Assembly (NCBI RefSeq): GCF_017562075.2
Contig: NW_024427630.1
Coordinates: 46,001-110,000 of the forward strand
Reading direction: 5' to 3'
Source of the DNA: Anopheles merus
Lineage: Eukaryota > Arthropoda > Insecta > Diptera > Culicidae
Length of the DNA: 64,000 nucleotides
The notes below the pieces were generated by a model. That model worked only from the letters and a program-made list of their open reading frames with translations, made no database searches and had not been told where the DNA came from. This document shows positions 45,539-56,157 of the stretch, in pieces. The translations under genes were made by a program, and so were the position numbers. Position 1 is the stretch's first letter. Every line of letters begins with the position of its first letter.

Positions 45539-46060
45539 CATTGACAACGTTGTTGCGAAGGGAAATCAGCTACTCGGTCTAATTACGCGGACCAGTAGCG
45601 AGTTTACCGATCCCATGTGCGTAAAGTCGATCTTCTGTGCCATCGTAAGGTTGTGCCTGGAGTACTGCTGCCCGATCTGGAGCCTGCTTGGCGTTGGCGA
45701 CATCAATCGCCTCGAAGCCATTCAACGGAGAATCACCAGGTACGCGGTTCGACTCCTTCCATGGCAATTCCACCATGCTCGGCCCTCCTACCATCAGCGG
45801 TGTCTGCTTCTCGGTCTTTAATCACTCTGCTCTCGACGCAAAAATGCAAAATGCCTTTTTATATTCCGGCTCCTTAACGGAGAGATCGATTCCCCGGCAT
45901 TACTAGCCAGCATCAATTTGTTCGCTCCCTGTCGGATTCTTAGATCTAATTTCCATCTCCGTGTACCGCGTACCCGCAACAACCATAGTCAGGGACACCC
46001 TATTATACGTATGTCCCTCGAGTTCAATGAGCGCGATCATAATTTGGTGCCGTGACCAGG
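45539..46060 (+). pseudogene. RT C-terminal domain, non-LTR element 5
   Basis: Reads KGNQLLGLITRTSSEFTDP, then CLEYCCPIWSLLGVGDINRL and EAIQRRITRYAVRLLPW, the standard post-RT domain of this group. Frame changes near 45820 and 45870 follow, then INLFAPCRILRSNFHL. No polymerase core is left. Confidence 0.78.
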
Positions 46061-46381
46061 ATACTGCGGAAACAAGAATTTTCCGGAACTTTTCGTTATT
46101 GTGCAAATCGTTATCCGTTTGGGTGTTCATTTCCTTCCCCGTTGAGTCCGTGAACATTTATTAATCAGTATTACTGTTTTCGTGATTTGAGTGACGTTCA
46201 ACGCGATATTGTTTATTCGGCCGTTGTGAACAATTGTGGAACTCGTTTCTTTGGCATATTTGTCTGTTCTGCACCACCTTACGTAGTGGAGCTAGAGTGA
46301 CTGTGCGGTTTTTAATGGTAACGCTTCATCTGCGCCATCGTTATTTTAACCAACATCGTGTCACTAAATCACATCACAGTA

Positions 46382-47220
46382 ATGGCCAACGAAGTTGAAC
46401 TCCGATCACGAAGAAGGACGTTAGAGGAACGATTGCAGCGGGCGCCTACATTTGTGGCAAATTTTTCTTCAGTGCATGATCGTCATCAGATACCTTTTCG
46501 TGCTGCACAACTGGAAACTCTAGCCACTGATTTTGATACCATTCAACAGCTCATAGAAAATATGAGCAACACAGAAGATCTCGTTGCTGAGTTTGACAAA
46601 CGCGCGTGGATCGAGGAAAGCATATTTGTGTTACGCGCTCGCCTAACCGCTATGTTGCAGGCGGAATTCGCATCTCCTGCTCATAACAACAGCATTGCAT
46701 TTTCGGGTATTGCATTGCCTCCGATTACACTTCCCGAATTTGATGGTGACGAAATGCCATGGGCTTCATTTCGGGATAATTTTGAAGATTTAATCCATAA
46801 CCGGACCATTTGGGCCGGTCTCATGGTACAGTCGTCAACTCGTACGACTTAACAACATGCCCGTCATGGGTTCAAACCCCAAATAGACCGTGCCGCCATA
46901 CGTAGGGCTGACTATCCTGCTATGGGGGGAAATCAATAAGTCACTGAAAGCCAACCCCACAAGTGGGTTGGCAGGCCTTGACCGGCATCGGTTGTTGAGC
47001 CAAAGAAGAAGAAGAAGAAGAATCCATAACAATTCAGAGATAATGGAAATCCAGAAGTTTCATTACCTACGAGCTTCTTTGAGGGAATTTGATCGTCATG
47101 TGAAAATGCTTCATCAGCTTGGCGAATCTGTGTCTTTGTATCTTCTGTGTACAAAACTTCGAGAGCAGACGCATCACACCTGGGAAGATCATGCTTCTAC
47201 CCTTGAATCGGCAGATTAAA
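46382..47220 (+). pseudogene. BEL/Pao gag-like region, split by a SINE
   Basis: From MANEVELRSRRRTLEERLQR the frame runs to LPPITLPEFDGDEMPWASFR and DNFEDLIHN, the BEL gag core (DUF1759). After the SINE the frame resumes as NSEIMEIQKFHYLRASLREF, the matching second half. A deletion then joins it to HQLGESVSLYLLCTKLREQT, and a TAA ends the frame at about 47219. Confidence 0.8.
46802..47020 (+). mobile_element. tRNA-derived SINE, SINE200-like, copy 2
   Basis: 219 bp between perfect 10-bp repeats AATCCATAAC (46792-46801 and 47021-47030). It shares with copy 1 (11583-11774) the blocks GTCGTCAACTCGTACGACT, ACATGCCCGTCATGG, the B-box-like GGGTTCAAACCCC, CCATACGTAGG and ACTATCCTGCTATGG, and a GAA-repeat tail. 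It sits in the sense direction of gag. Confidence 0.88.
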
Positions 47221-47369
47221 ATACGCTCATTGAATTCCTACAAAGAAAATGCGTACTTTAGAATCCATGTCAATGAATCATCCGACTCAACGAGAATCTA
47301 CTTATCCTAATGCAGAACGATGACCAACATCGCATCTTTTGTCATGTTCGCTCACGGCGAGCAGCTTGA

Positions 47370-48360
47370 AAAGATGCACTTATTGTCAACACCAGCATGC
47401 TTTAAGGAATTGTTACAAGTTTCACCGTCTTCCACTATCTGGTCGTCTTCAAATAGTTTCGGACAAGAAGGTGTGTAACAATTGACTGAAGCCGGGCCAC
47501 TTTGCACGGAACTGTCCATCAATATCCAGCTGAAAACATTGTGTAGAAAGACATCACTCATTGTTGCATCGTTCATCGAATGCTGATCGGTTCTGCTCTC
47601 ACACTTGACCAACTGTGGCAACGGCGGGGAGCCCATGAACGGTGCAGCAAACGGATTCAGCACTTTATCATCGGAAGATATTGAGCGGGTGTTATCATAT
47701 CACCACTACTCAGCAGGTGTTTTTACCCACCACCCCGTTTGCAAATTATGGATATTTACGGTGAAGCGCATACTGTTCGCGCGTTATTAGACAGTGCATC
47801 TCAACCTAATCTCACCACGGCAAAGCTAGCGCACTTGCTACAACTACTGTCGTTGAGAGAGGATTTAAAGGTCGAGGCGGCTGGTGGAACCGTTCGAAGC
47901 ATTCGGGAAACAGTGTTTGCTGAAATTCAATCAAAAAAAGGAAATAAAAGTAACGATATGAAGTTTTTAAGAATGGAAACCTTAACATCTGATCGCAGAT
48001 CGTATCGGTCTCCAAGTGAAACATCCCGGAAAAGGTGCCTTTGGCGGACCCGCCATAGGAGCCAAACACTACCAATCATCCTTTACAACATCGGGCCGGT
48101 TGCATTTATCTGAGGAATCTCCAGTACTAGTTGATAGCGTTTTTGGCTTCGTTAAAGGTTCAGCAATCGAAAATCAACCGCAGCTCTTATCCGTACCGTA
48201 CGTGTCAACAGCAGTTTGCATGCGTTCGCTGCAAAGAAGTAGGAAACAGGTTAGCCAGAGCAATATCATACAGAAGAAAGGAATACTCTCCTATATGGCA
48301 CTGTCCGAACAAACACAGGCGCACGCATACAAACTACACTCAAGTAAATTTGCGAATGTG
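47370..48360 (+). pseudogene. BEL/Pao zinc knuckle and protease remnants
   Basis: A knuckle-like CTYCQHQHALRNCYKF is readable near 47380 and LKPGHFARNCPS near 47490, in broken frames. Protease sequence follows at about 47745 (MDIYGEAHTVRALLDSASQP, where the active site reads DSAS rather than D(S/T)G). The end of this domain is seen as PVLVDSVFGFVKGSA near 48125. No reverse transcriptase follows before the next element at 48572. Confidence 0.65.
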
Positions 48361-48571
48361 GTATAGCTTTGCAAACCAAATGAAGAGTGTTTAGATAACG
48401 TGTTGCGAATAATGTTGTTTAGTTGAACATAGGAATAAGTCTCTATTTCGTATGAGATCTTGTGTTTATCTTTGTTTTTGTTTGCTATCGCTTTTTCTTG
48501 TCAGTTAGTTTTTGCTTAAATTTTTCTTTTTTTCTTCGTTGATATCCCATCAAGACGAGTAGTACGTTTAG

Positions 48572-48795
48572 TGTTGGGAGCACCCTGTGTCGCGATTGCC
48601 GATCGCTTGACGGATAAGCCGATCACTCCCGATGATACGCGCTATCAGCGAGAGAGTGACAAGCTTCGGCCTCTTCGCTTCCTACCGGCCCGTACGACGG
48701 ACGTTTTGTAATCCCGTTGTTATTTTTTTACAATTGTACTAATTTATATTTATATTGTATTGTAGAGAATAAATCCATATCATTTTAACAATACA
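48572..48795 (+). repeat. 5' LTR of the K02A2.6-like element (about 224 bp)
   Basis: Starts TGTTGGGAGCACCC and ends AACAATACA, followed by AAAG and TGGTAACGAGGAT, a plausible primer-binding site. AATAAATCC near 48770 may be the polyadenylation signal. There is no second LTR in the window, so the boundaries are inferred from TG...CA and the primer site. Confidence 0.65.
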
Positions 48796-48889
48796 AAAGT
48801 GGTAACGAGGATAAAGGAAACACGAGAACAACGTATTGTGCTGGAAAGCCGTGTAAATTTATCTCTACGTGCTGTGCTGCATTGTGCTA

Positions 48890-49690
48890 AATGGAGAACG
48901 GCCGGCCATCGCCCAACAGCAGGCGTTTTTACAACAGCAAGAGCAGCTCATGACAAAAGTATTCCCAACTATAAGGTTTCCGCAACCGACAGGATCGGAG
49001 AGTGTTATTAAAGCGTTAGCGAAGGACGTGCCAGAGCTCCGTTACAATCCAGATGATCGCGTATTTTTTGCCGGATGGTTTACACGCTTCGGAAGTTTGT
49101 TTGTGGATGATGCGTGAGAGATGATGCCATACGTGTAAGATTATTGCTGCGAAAGCTTGGGATGGTAGAGCACGAGCGATACGTTTCACACACGTCCAAG
49201 CCGGGTGATTTTGATTTTGACACAACTGTAACAAAGCTAAAGAAGCTGTTTGGCTCACCGTGCTCCGAGATGGAAAAACGTTTTAAGTGCATAAATATGG
49301 CGAAAACGAAACAAGAAGATTTTGTATCGTACACGTGTCGTGTGAATAAGGCAGTGGTTCAATCTGAGCTAAGTGTTTTATCTGAAGAGGAGCTAATATC
49401 AAACATTCAATATATGTGTGTGGTCTCAACGATGAAAGTTATACCGATGTACGTACACGTTTGTTGAGTCGTTTAGGAGATCATATTCAAAAACATCAAA
49501 TAACACTAAGCATGAGAGCAAGTCCGAGTCCTCGATTAAGTGTTGGTTGTGCGGTGAAGGGCATCATGCCAGGAGATGTCCACATAAAAGTCACCAATGT
49601 CGTAAATGCCGTTGGTTCAGGCACATGGACAGATTTTGTAGCTCCGCTTTAAGATGGTCCAACGGTGAGAGGCAACACAACATAAGAATT
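48890..49690 (+). pseudogene. Gag of the K02A2.6-like element
   Basis: In changing frames: QQQAFLQQQEQLMTKVFPTI, then FFAGWFTRFGSLFVDDA, MVEHERYVSHTSKPGDFDFD and KRFKCINMAKTKQEDFVSYT, ending in two zinc knuckles, CGEGHHARRCPH and CRKCRWFRHMDRFC. The order is standard Gypsy gag with a C-terminal nucleocapsid. There are frame changes near 49115, 49440 and 49545. Confidence 0.75.
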
Positions 49691-49728
49691 GTTTGGATAA
49701 ACAGAATTTCGAATTTTAAACGTGACTG

Positions 49729-50055
49729 GTGAATGTCATTTTAAATGAGATGCCAACTCGGATGATCGATTCTGGTGCTGACATAACCCTAATATCAAAA
49801 AAGCATTGGTTGGATATGGGTAAACCGGCGATGACACAACCTGATATTAAAGCCAAAACAGCACCCGGAGAGCCTTTACACATTTTGGGCGAGTTCCAGT
49901 GTATGATGAGCATAGGGCAGCAGTGTAAGCCGTGTATGGTACGTGTTGTGAACGCTGATTTACTGCTGTTAGGTGCGGATGCTATGGAGATTTTTGGTTT
50001 GTGGGATATTCCGTTATCATCAATTTGCCGAGTCGAGTCGATGTCGGCGATGTGA
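49729..50055 (+). pseudogene. Aspartic protease of the K02A2.6-like element
   Basis: RMIDSGADITLISKKHW has the DSGA active site intact. A flap-like region and LLLGADAMEIFGL, the second conserved block (ILG(x)D-type), follow. The frame shifts at about 50050 into the RT linker. Confidence 0.8.
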
Positions 50056-50059
50056 GCTG

Positions 50060-51440
50060 AAGGCTCTTAGTACATCATATCCGGAGTTATTTGCTGATAG
50101 GCTCGGGCGTTGTGTAAAGACACATGTTAAACTTCAATTGAAGGATGATACTTCGCCTGTGTTCCGCCCCAAGCGACCTGTTGCGTACGCTATGTTACAG
50201 CCAGTGACTGACGAGCTTCAGCGGTTAAAGGAAGAAGGGGTAATCACACATGTGGAGTATTCGGAGTGGGCCGCTCCAATAGTGGTGGTGCGCAAGGCAA
50301 ACGGAAGTATAAGGATCTGTGGTGACTATTCCACAGGCCTTAATAATGCGCTAATGACACACTAGTACCCGTTACCTCTACCAGAAGATATATTCGCGAG
50401 CTTGAGCATATGTGCAGTTTTCAGCCAATTAGACCTCTCTGATGCATTTCTGCAAGTGAAGGTAGATGAAAAATGTCGTGATTTTTTAACAGTAAACACG
50501 CATCGTGGGTTATTCAGATACAACCGATTGCCACCAGGTGTTAAAGCTGCGCTGGGAGCGTTCCAGCAATTAATGGATACAATGGTGGCCAGTTTGGTTG
50601 GAGTAGCTGTGTATCTGGATGATATTGTTGTAGGAGGAAAATATATGGCAGAGCACGATCGTAATTTTCATGCCGTGTTAGAGAAACTACAATAGTACGG
50701 TTTTACTTTAAATGCAGTTTTCGGAAGCCCCAAATTAAATATTTGGGCCATTTGTTGGATGCAAAAGGGTTGCGGCAAGACCCTGATAAAATTACTGCCA
50801 TCATTAAGCTCCAGCCTCTGACTGACGTCCCGAGAGTGCGATTGTTTCATGCTGCTGAAGGAAGAGAGATTATTTAAATGGACACCGCAATGTCAGCATG
50901 CTTTTGAACAGTTTAGGAAGATTTTGGCTTTAGACCTTTTGCTGATTCATTATAACCCACTGCTCAACATCGTAGTCTCAGCGGATGCTTCTTCGGTAGG
51001 CATCGGGGCTACAATATCACACGGACGGCCTGACGGAAGAATGAAAGTGGTCCAACATGCATCGAGAGCGCTCACAGCAACGGAACAACGGTACAGTCAG
51101 CCTGATCGTGCAGGCTTGGCCATCATTTTCGCCGTCACGAAATTTCATTGAATGCTGTTTGGGCGACATTTCCTGTTACAAAGTGACTATCAGCCATCGC
51201 TAAGAATATTTGGATCTTAAAAGGGGATACCAACATACACCGCGAATCGGTTGCAGCGTTTCGCTCTGACGCTGTTACTTTACGATTTTCATATCGAGTA
51301 TGTTCAAACTGATAAATTTGGAAATGCTGATGTGCTCTCTCGTCTAATGGACCGACACGAAAAACCTGAGCAGGACTTTGTAATTGCCAGCATCGAGCTT
51401 GAGAACCACATACGAGCTTTAGTAAAAAAAGCAGCGTGAT
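50060..51440 (+). pseudogene. Reverse transcriptase and RNase H of the K02A2.6-like element
   Basis: RT blocks include SPVFRPKRPVAYAML, EWAAPIVVVRKANGSIRICG, SQLDLSDAFLQVKVDEK, LFRYNRLPPGV and VAVYLDDIVVGG (YLDD box). RNase H follows with LFKWTPQCQHAFEQF, VVSADASSVGIGATISHG, the VQHASRALTATEQRYS block and HIEYVQTDKFGNADVLSRL. Stops at 50363-50365 and 50693-50695 and several shifts (about 50695-50850 and 51150) break it. Confidence 0.85.
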
Positions 51441-51867
51441 ATTGCCGCTAGCTTTTGAAGACGTTGTGCGCGAGTCGCGCCAAGACCCTGTGCTTCGGGT
51501 TTTGTTAAAGTACATCCAGAATATATGGCCAAAGAGGCTAGTAGCCCGTTAACTAAATTTTTTTCACGCGCGACATGACTCTTTATCGGAAATTGAAGAT
51601 TGCATTATTTTTGGAGACCGGTTAATCATACCTTTGTCGCAGCGCCTGCATGTACTTGACTTGACGCACCGAGGACATCCGGGGATTGAGCGCATGAAAG
51701 GATCAATTGTAACACCAATGGTATTGAACACATCAGCACTGCCCCGTACCACCCGCAGTCCAACGGCCAGACTGAACGGTTCGTGGATTCGTTCAAAAGA
51801 GCGTTAAAAAAGATTAGGGGGGAGAGGTGTCGTTGCAGGAAGCATTGGACATGTTTCTTTTAACATA
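51441..51867 (+). pseudogene. Integrase of the K02A2.6-like element, left part
   Basis: Decayed zinc-binding region (the HRGHPGIERMK-type block is visible near 51670), then a deletion of the DDE core, then TAPYHPQSNGQTERFVDSF near 51740 carrying the last catalytic Glu. The frame ends at the mariner, in DMFLLT. It resumes at 60112. Confidence 0.75.
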
Positions 51868-51938
51868 ACAGGTTGGCTGATAAGTCCCCGGTCTAACAAA
51901 GAAAAACACATTTTTTTTGTCAAAATTCTTTTTTATTA

Positions 51939-52608
51939 TTCAACATAAATCCCTTCAAGAGCGATACAACGATTATAACGACCTTCCAATTTATTGATAC
52001 CATTTTGGTAGTACTCCTTCGGTTTTGCCTCAAAATAGGCCTCAGTTTTGGCGACTACCTCTTCATTGCAGCCAATTTTTTTCCCTGCGAGCATCCTTTT
52101 GAGGTCTGAGAACAAGAAAAAGTCGCTGGGGGCCAGATCTGGAGAATGCGGTGGGTGGGGAAGCAATTCGAAGCCCAATTCATGATTTTTTGCCATCGTT
52201 CTCAATGACTTGTGGCACGGTGCGTTTTTGGTCAAATGTGAGCTCGCGCGGCACCCATTTTGCACAGAGCTTCCGCATATCCAAATATTGATGAATGATA
52301 TGACCAACACGTTCCTTTGATATCTTTAAGGCCTCTGCTATCTCGATCAACTTCATTTTACGGTCATTCAAAATCATTTTGTGGATTTGTTTGATGTTTT
52401 TGTCGGTAACCACCTCTTTCGGGCGTCCACTGCGTTCACCGTCCTCCGTGCCCATTTCACCACACTTGAATTTTGCATACTAATCAATTATTGTTGATTT
52501 CCCTGGGGCAGAGTCCGGAAACTCATTATCAAGCCAAGTTTTTGCTTCCACTGTATTTTTTCCCTTCAGAAAACAGTATTTTATCAAAACACGAAATTCC
52601 TTTTATTC
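51939..52608 (-). pseudogene. mariner transposase, deleted middle
   Basis: Read on the minus strand. The N-terminal helix-turn-helix region has KYCFLKGKNTVEAKTWLDNE and GERSGRPKEVVTDKNIKQIH, then ISKERVGHIIHQYLDMRKLC and WVPRELTFDQK. The sequence then jumps to the C-terminal catalytic end, HPPHSPDLAPSDFFLFSDLK, with the third Asp of D,D34D. The WxxD and second-Asp part are absent. There are also stops near the N-terminus (third codon) and near 52482, and a frameshift near the deletion. Confidence 0.88.
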
Positions 52609-52734
52609 CATTTTTTTTCACAATAACAAAAGTTGCTTGACAAAAGACGCTCTGTCTCACAAACTAATTGACATACAGACGTCAAATTTTGAAACGAATC
52701 ATTTGAAGGTTGGTACTAGTGTTGGGCATTGTGC

Positions 52735-53210
52735 GCGAGTGCGCACTGTGCGCACAGCACACTTCAATGTGCGCACTGCACAGCACACTTTGTACTGTGC
52801 GAGCACACTTCGCACAGTGCGCGCACTCCGCACTGTGCGCGCACTCCGCACTGTGCGCGCACTCCGCACTGTGCGCGCACTCTGCACTGTGCGCGCACTC
52901 GGCACTTTTCGCACACTCCGCACAGTGCGCGCACTTTTCGCACAGTGCGAGCACAGTCCGGACTTTTCGCACACTCCGCACTGTGCGCGCACTTTTCGCA
53001 CACTTCGCACAGTGCGCGCACTTTTCGCACAGTGCGAGCACAGTCCGGACTTTTCGCACACTTCGCACATTGCGAGCACAGTCCGGACTTTTCGCACACT
53101 TCGCACAGTGCGAGCACAGTCCGGACTTTTCGCACACTTCGCACAGTGCGAGCACACTCCGCACTTTTCGCACACTTCGTACAGTGCAAGCTTCACGCAC
53201 ACAAAGCAAC
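52735..53210. repeat. GTGCGC-rich subterminal array, left
   Basis: Tandem arrangement of short units with the core GTGCG(A/C), in units such as CACTGTGCGCGCACTCCG and a longer form including CAGTCCGGACTTTTCGCACA. The core repeats throughout the roughly 475 bp, within 23 bp of the hAT end. Repeated short motifs near hAT ends are known to bind transposase (for example in Ac). All long frames across it, rich in Cys/Lys/Ala/His, are artefacts. Confidence 0.9.
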
Positions 53211-53224
53211 CAATGACAAATCAT

Positions 53225-53351
53225 TAGAGAGAGAGAGAGATAGATAGAGAGAGATAAAGAGAGGGAGAGAGAGAGAGAGAGAGAGATAGAGGGAGAGAGA
53301 TAAAGAGGGAGAGAGATAAAGAGAAAGCGAGATAAAGAGAAAGCGAGATAA

Positions 53352-53382
<31 letters not shown>

Positions 53383-53462
53383 AAGAGAGTGAGAGATAGA
53401 GAGAGAGAGATAAGAGAGAGAGAGAGAGATAGAGAGAGAAAGAGAGAAAGAGAGTGAGAGAT

Positions 53463-53495
<33 letters not shown>

Positions 53496-53539
53496 AAGAG
53501 AGAGAGAGCGAGAGGGAGAGAGATAGATAATGAGAAAGA

Positions 53540-53574
<35 letters not shown>

Positions 53575-53868
53575 AGAGAGAAAGAAATAGAGAGAGAGAT
53601 AAAGAGAGAACGAGATAAAGAGAGAGAGAGCGAGAGAGAGAGAGAGCGAGAGAGAGAGAGAGAGAGAGAGTAGAGATAGAGGGAGAGAGATAAAGAGAGT
53701 GAGAGATAAAGAGAGACAGAGAGAGAGAGAGACAGAGGGAGAGAGAGAGCGAGAGAGAGAGAAAGAGAGTGAGAGATAGAGAGAGATAAAGAGAGGAGAG
53801 AGAGACAGAGAGAGAGATAAAGAGAGCAGAGAGAGAGACAGAGAGAGACAGAGAGAGATAAAGAGAGG

Positions 53869-53918
<50 letters not shown>

Positions 53919-54096
53919 GAGAGAGATAGAGGGAGAGAGATAAAGAGAGAGAGATAAAGAGAGAGCGAGATAAAGAGAGAGAAAGCGAGAGAGAGAGAGC
54001 GAGAGAGAGAGAGAGGTAGAGAGTGAGAGATAGAGAGAGAGAGAGATAAAGAAAGGAAGAGAGAGAGAGAGAGAAAGAGAGTGAGAGAGAGAGAGA
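53225..54096. repeat. GA-rich tract, left arm
   Basis: About 870 bp composed of GA/GATA/GAGG-type interrupted dinucleotide repeats (GAGAGAGATAAAGAGAGA patterns). The 311-codon serine-leucine frame on the minus strand is low-complexity artefact. The tract is mirrored as a CT tract at about 58760-59440. Confidence 0.95.
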
Positions 54097-54342
54097 CTTA
54101 GTTTTCAATATCTGTAAGCATTTCAACATACATTTATATGTTACTTTAAAGCAATGCATAGGGCAGTATTCTTGAGGTTGTCAGCAAGAAACAATAATAA
54201 AAAATCCCGTCATCATTCTCCAGAAGACTGCTTTATAAGCAGGCTTTTTTTATTCATTCCTTATAGTCATTTTTGTAGTGTTATTCATGTTTGTGTATTC
54301 ATAGTTTTGTTGAAATCATTTATATACAGTTTTTTATCCACT

Positions 54343-56157
54343 TTAGTTTGTTTTATTTTGTTTTACAAACAACATTTTGCCTAGCTTGCTGGGTTTCAAG
54401 CGATTTCTTTTACTAGTCTCTATGTCTCCTGCTTTGGAAAATATACGCTCGCAAGGAACTGAGGTAGCTGGGATACATAACACCCGAAGCATGATTTGGT
54501 ATATGTTTGGGTATTCTAATTTGTGTAGCTTCCACCATTCCAAAGGATCGTCGTTTCTATGTGCCAAAGGTTCTGCTACATAATTATCCATTTCTTTTTG
54601 GTTTGACGTACGTGCATGAAGTATGGTTTGTGGGTGAACTACGTTCAAATCAAACTCTTCCCAGATATTATCTTTTGAACTTTCTGACGCTATCACTACC
54701 GGCTCGGAAATATTTTCTTCGTTATTATTGCTATCTAATTCAATTGCATCCATTTCAATCAAAATGTTATCGCAACACTCCTTAAATAAATTTGCATTTG
54801 AAAATCCCTTTTGCTTAAATCTCGGATCAAGGACCGTAGCTCTGGACATTATATTAGTATTGTCATAATCAAATCGAAGTTTCAATCCTGCTATCAGCTC
54901 TTTTAAAAATTTTTGAATTTGTGGCAAAAAAGTGTTGTTAAGCATCATGTGATCTAGTCTATTAAATAATAATGTATCTAAAACACGTACTTTTGAGAGT
55001 GTCACATTTTTTTCAGCAGATATTTCCTTGGTTAAAACATCGAAGACTTTTAAAATAATGCAAGATTGCTCCATAATGGTCCAATCGTTTTCAATGAGCT
55101 TTGATTCTGCTCCCAGAAGAGCGAGAGCAGAAACGATTGGCTCTTTGTTGGCTCTGAACCGGTCCAACATGAAGTAAATGGAGTTCCAGCGTGTGGATAC
55201 ATCTTGTATGAGCTTCAGTTCTCTATAGTTTAGATTTTTCTGCATTTCATTTAGCTTGTACAACGCAGTCGAACTCTTTTTGAAATATTTCACTATTTTT
55301 CTCACTTTAGTAACGGTCGTTTCGATGGTGTCGTTAATCGCATCTTTAACTACGAGATTAAGAGTATGTGCGTAGCACGGAACGTGCTGGATTTCCAATA
55401 GGTTTATGGCTTTTATCATGTTTGGCGCATTGTCGGTTACAACACAGCACACTTTATCTAAAATCGCGAACCTATCCATCACACTTTTCAACCATAGTCC
55501 AATGTTTTCTGATGTATGCCGTTCCGTAAATTCTTCACACTCTAATAGATAAGATTTTAAATTAGTACTGTCGTTGACGAAATGTACCGTTGCAGCTAGA
55601 AAATTTGTGCCATTTAAACCCGTCCAGCCATCCGATGTTAAACAGACTGCTTTGGAATTCTTAAGATCCGTTTTAACCTTGTCCAATACATTATCGTACT
55701 GCTTATTAAGCATTGCATTGCTGAACGTTTTTCTGTTAGGCAGAACGTAACTGGGACAAATGGTACGGAAAAGTTCCTTAAAATCTTCTGCTTCTAGTAA
55801 GTAGAATGGTAGAGCATGGTTGCAAAAAATCTTCAGCAATTGTTCATCAATGTTTGTTTTTGAGGCAGCACTTAGGGGTTTAAAAACATCTACGTAGTCG
55901 CTTACTGACTTTTGTATCTGTTTTTCTCCACCTGTATTTTGATTTGGTTGTATTGATTTGCTGGAAGAAGCAGAGTCTACTGGTTGGCTAACAAATGTTG
56001 TCGGGTGTTTCTTTGAAAAATGTCGCTTTAAAGTAAACGGTGAACTGCCACTAATTGTTAACAAATCTTTGCAAATTTTACACCTGTATTTGTTTGCAGC
56101 AGCAGTGTGACGTTCAAAATGACTCCAAATATCACATCGCGTTGTCTTCGAATCCAT
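54343..56157 (-). CDS. hAT-family transposase, 604 aa, apparently intact
   Basis: This single uninterrupted frame starts at MDSKTTRCDIWSHFERHT. Residues about 8-51 form a BED zinc finger (C26, C29, H46, H51), which would bind element ends. The RNase H-like catalytic domain has CLTSDGWTGLNG (Asp176) and CCVVTDNAPNMI (Asp242), with RWNSIYFMLDR further on. The C-terminus has the hATC dimerisation domain: DPLEWWKLHKLEYPNI, then CIPATSVPCERIFSKAGDIE with the expected catalytic Glu, and a basic tail. The length is normal for hAT transposases (600-700 aa). A second copy of the last 150 residues lies inverted at 58061-58514. It could in principle still be active or be expressed as a BED-domain protein. 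Confidence 0.92.
   Translation of the reverse strand: MDSKTTRCDIWSHFERHTAAANKYRCKICKDLLTISGSSPFTLKRHFSKKHPTTFVSQPVDSASSSKSIQPNQNTGGEKQIQKSVSDYVDVFKPLSAASKTNIDEQLLKIFCNHALPFYLLEAEDFKELFRTICPSYVLPNRKTFSNAMLNKQYDNVLDKVKTDLKNSKAVCLTSDGWTGLNGTNFLAATVHFVNDSTNLKSYLLECEEFTERHTSENIGLWLKSVMDRFAILDKVCCVVTDNAPNMIKAINLLEIQHVPCYAHTLNLVVKDAINDTIETTVTKVRKIVKYFKKSSTALYKLNEMQKNLNYRELKLIQDVSTRWNSIYFMLDRFRANKEPIVSALALLGAESKLIENDWTIMEQSCIILKVFDVLTKEISAEKNVTLSKVRVLDTLLFNRLDHMMLNNTFLPQIQKFLKELIAGLKLRFDYDNTNIMSRATVLDPRFKQKGFSNANLFKECCDNILIEMDAIELDSNNNEENISEPVVIASESSKDNIWEEFDLNVVHPQTILHARTSNQKEMDNYVAEPLAHRNDDPLEWWKLHKLEYPNIYQIMLRVLCIPATSVPCERIFSKAGDIETSKRNRLKPSKLGKMLFVKQNKTN

Larger units (their letters stand above)
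43870..46060 (+). mobile_element. Non-LTR element 5 (same group as elements 1 and 3), decayed
   Basis: Begins inside the endonuclease, runs through a linker and the start of the reverse transcriptase, and ends in the C-terminal domain. A hAT-like MITE near 45225-45538 and a large deletion replace the RT palm. The 5' end is truncated. C-terminal coding (INLFAPCRILRSNFHLRVP) can be followed to about 46050. Confidence 0.8.
46150..48400 (+). mobile_element. BEL/Pao element 2, decayed internal region
   Basis: A gag-like region with a BEL core, cysteine knuckles and protease remnants occur in order between 46358 and 48360, with many stops and deletions. No LTR could be assigned with confidence. 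A SINE (46802-47020) inserted in gag. Confidence 0.7.

Noticed and set aside
52735..53210. CRISPR-like array
   Set aside because: Short cores without constant spacer length or unique spacers, in an insect-type genome and directly inside a hAT terminus.
52637..53247. Long Cys/His/Ala/Arg-rich frames on both strands over the GTGCGC array
   Set aside because: Open in several frames at once because the repeat units lack stop codons; composition only reflects the repeat.
53224..54159. 311-codon serine-leucine protein on the minus strand (and its counterpart at 58698-59456)
   Set aside because: Translation of an interrupted GA/CT dinucleotide tract; no domain structure.
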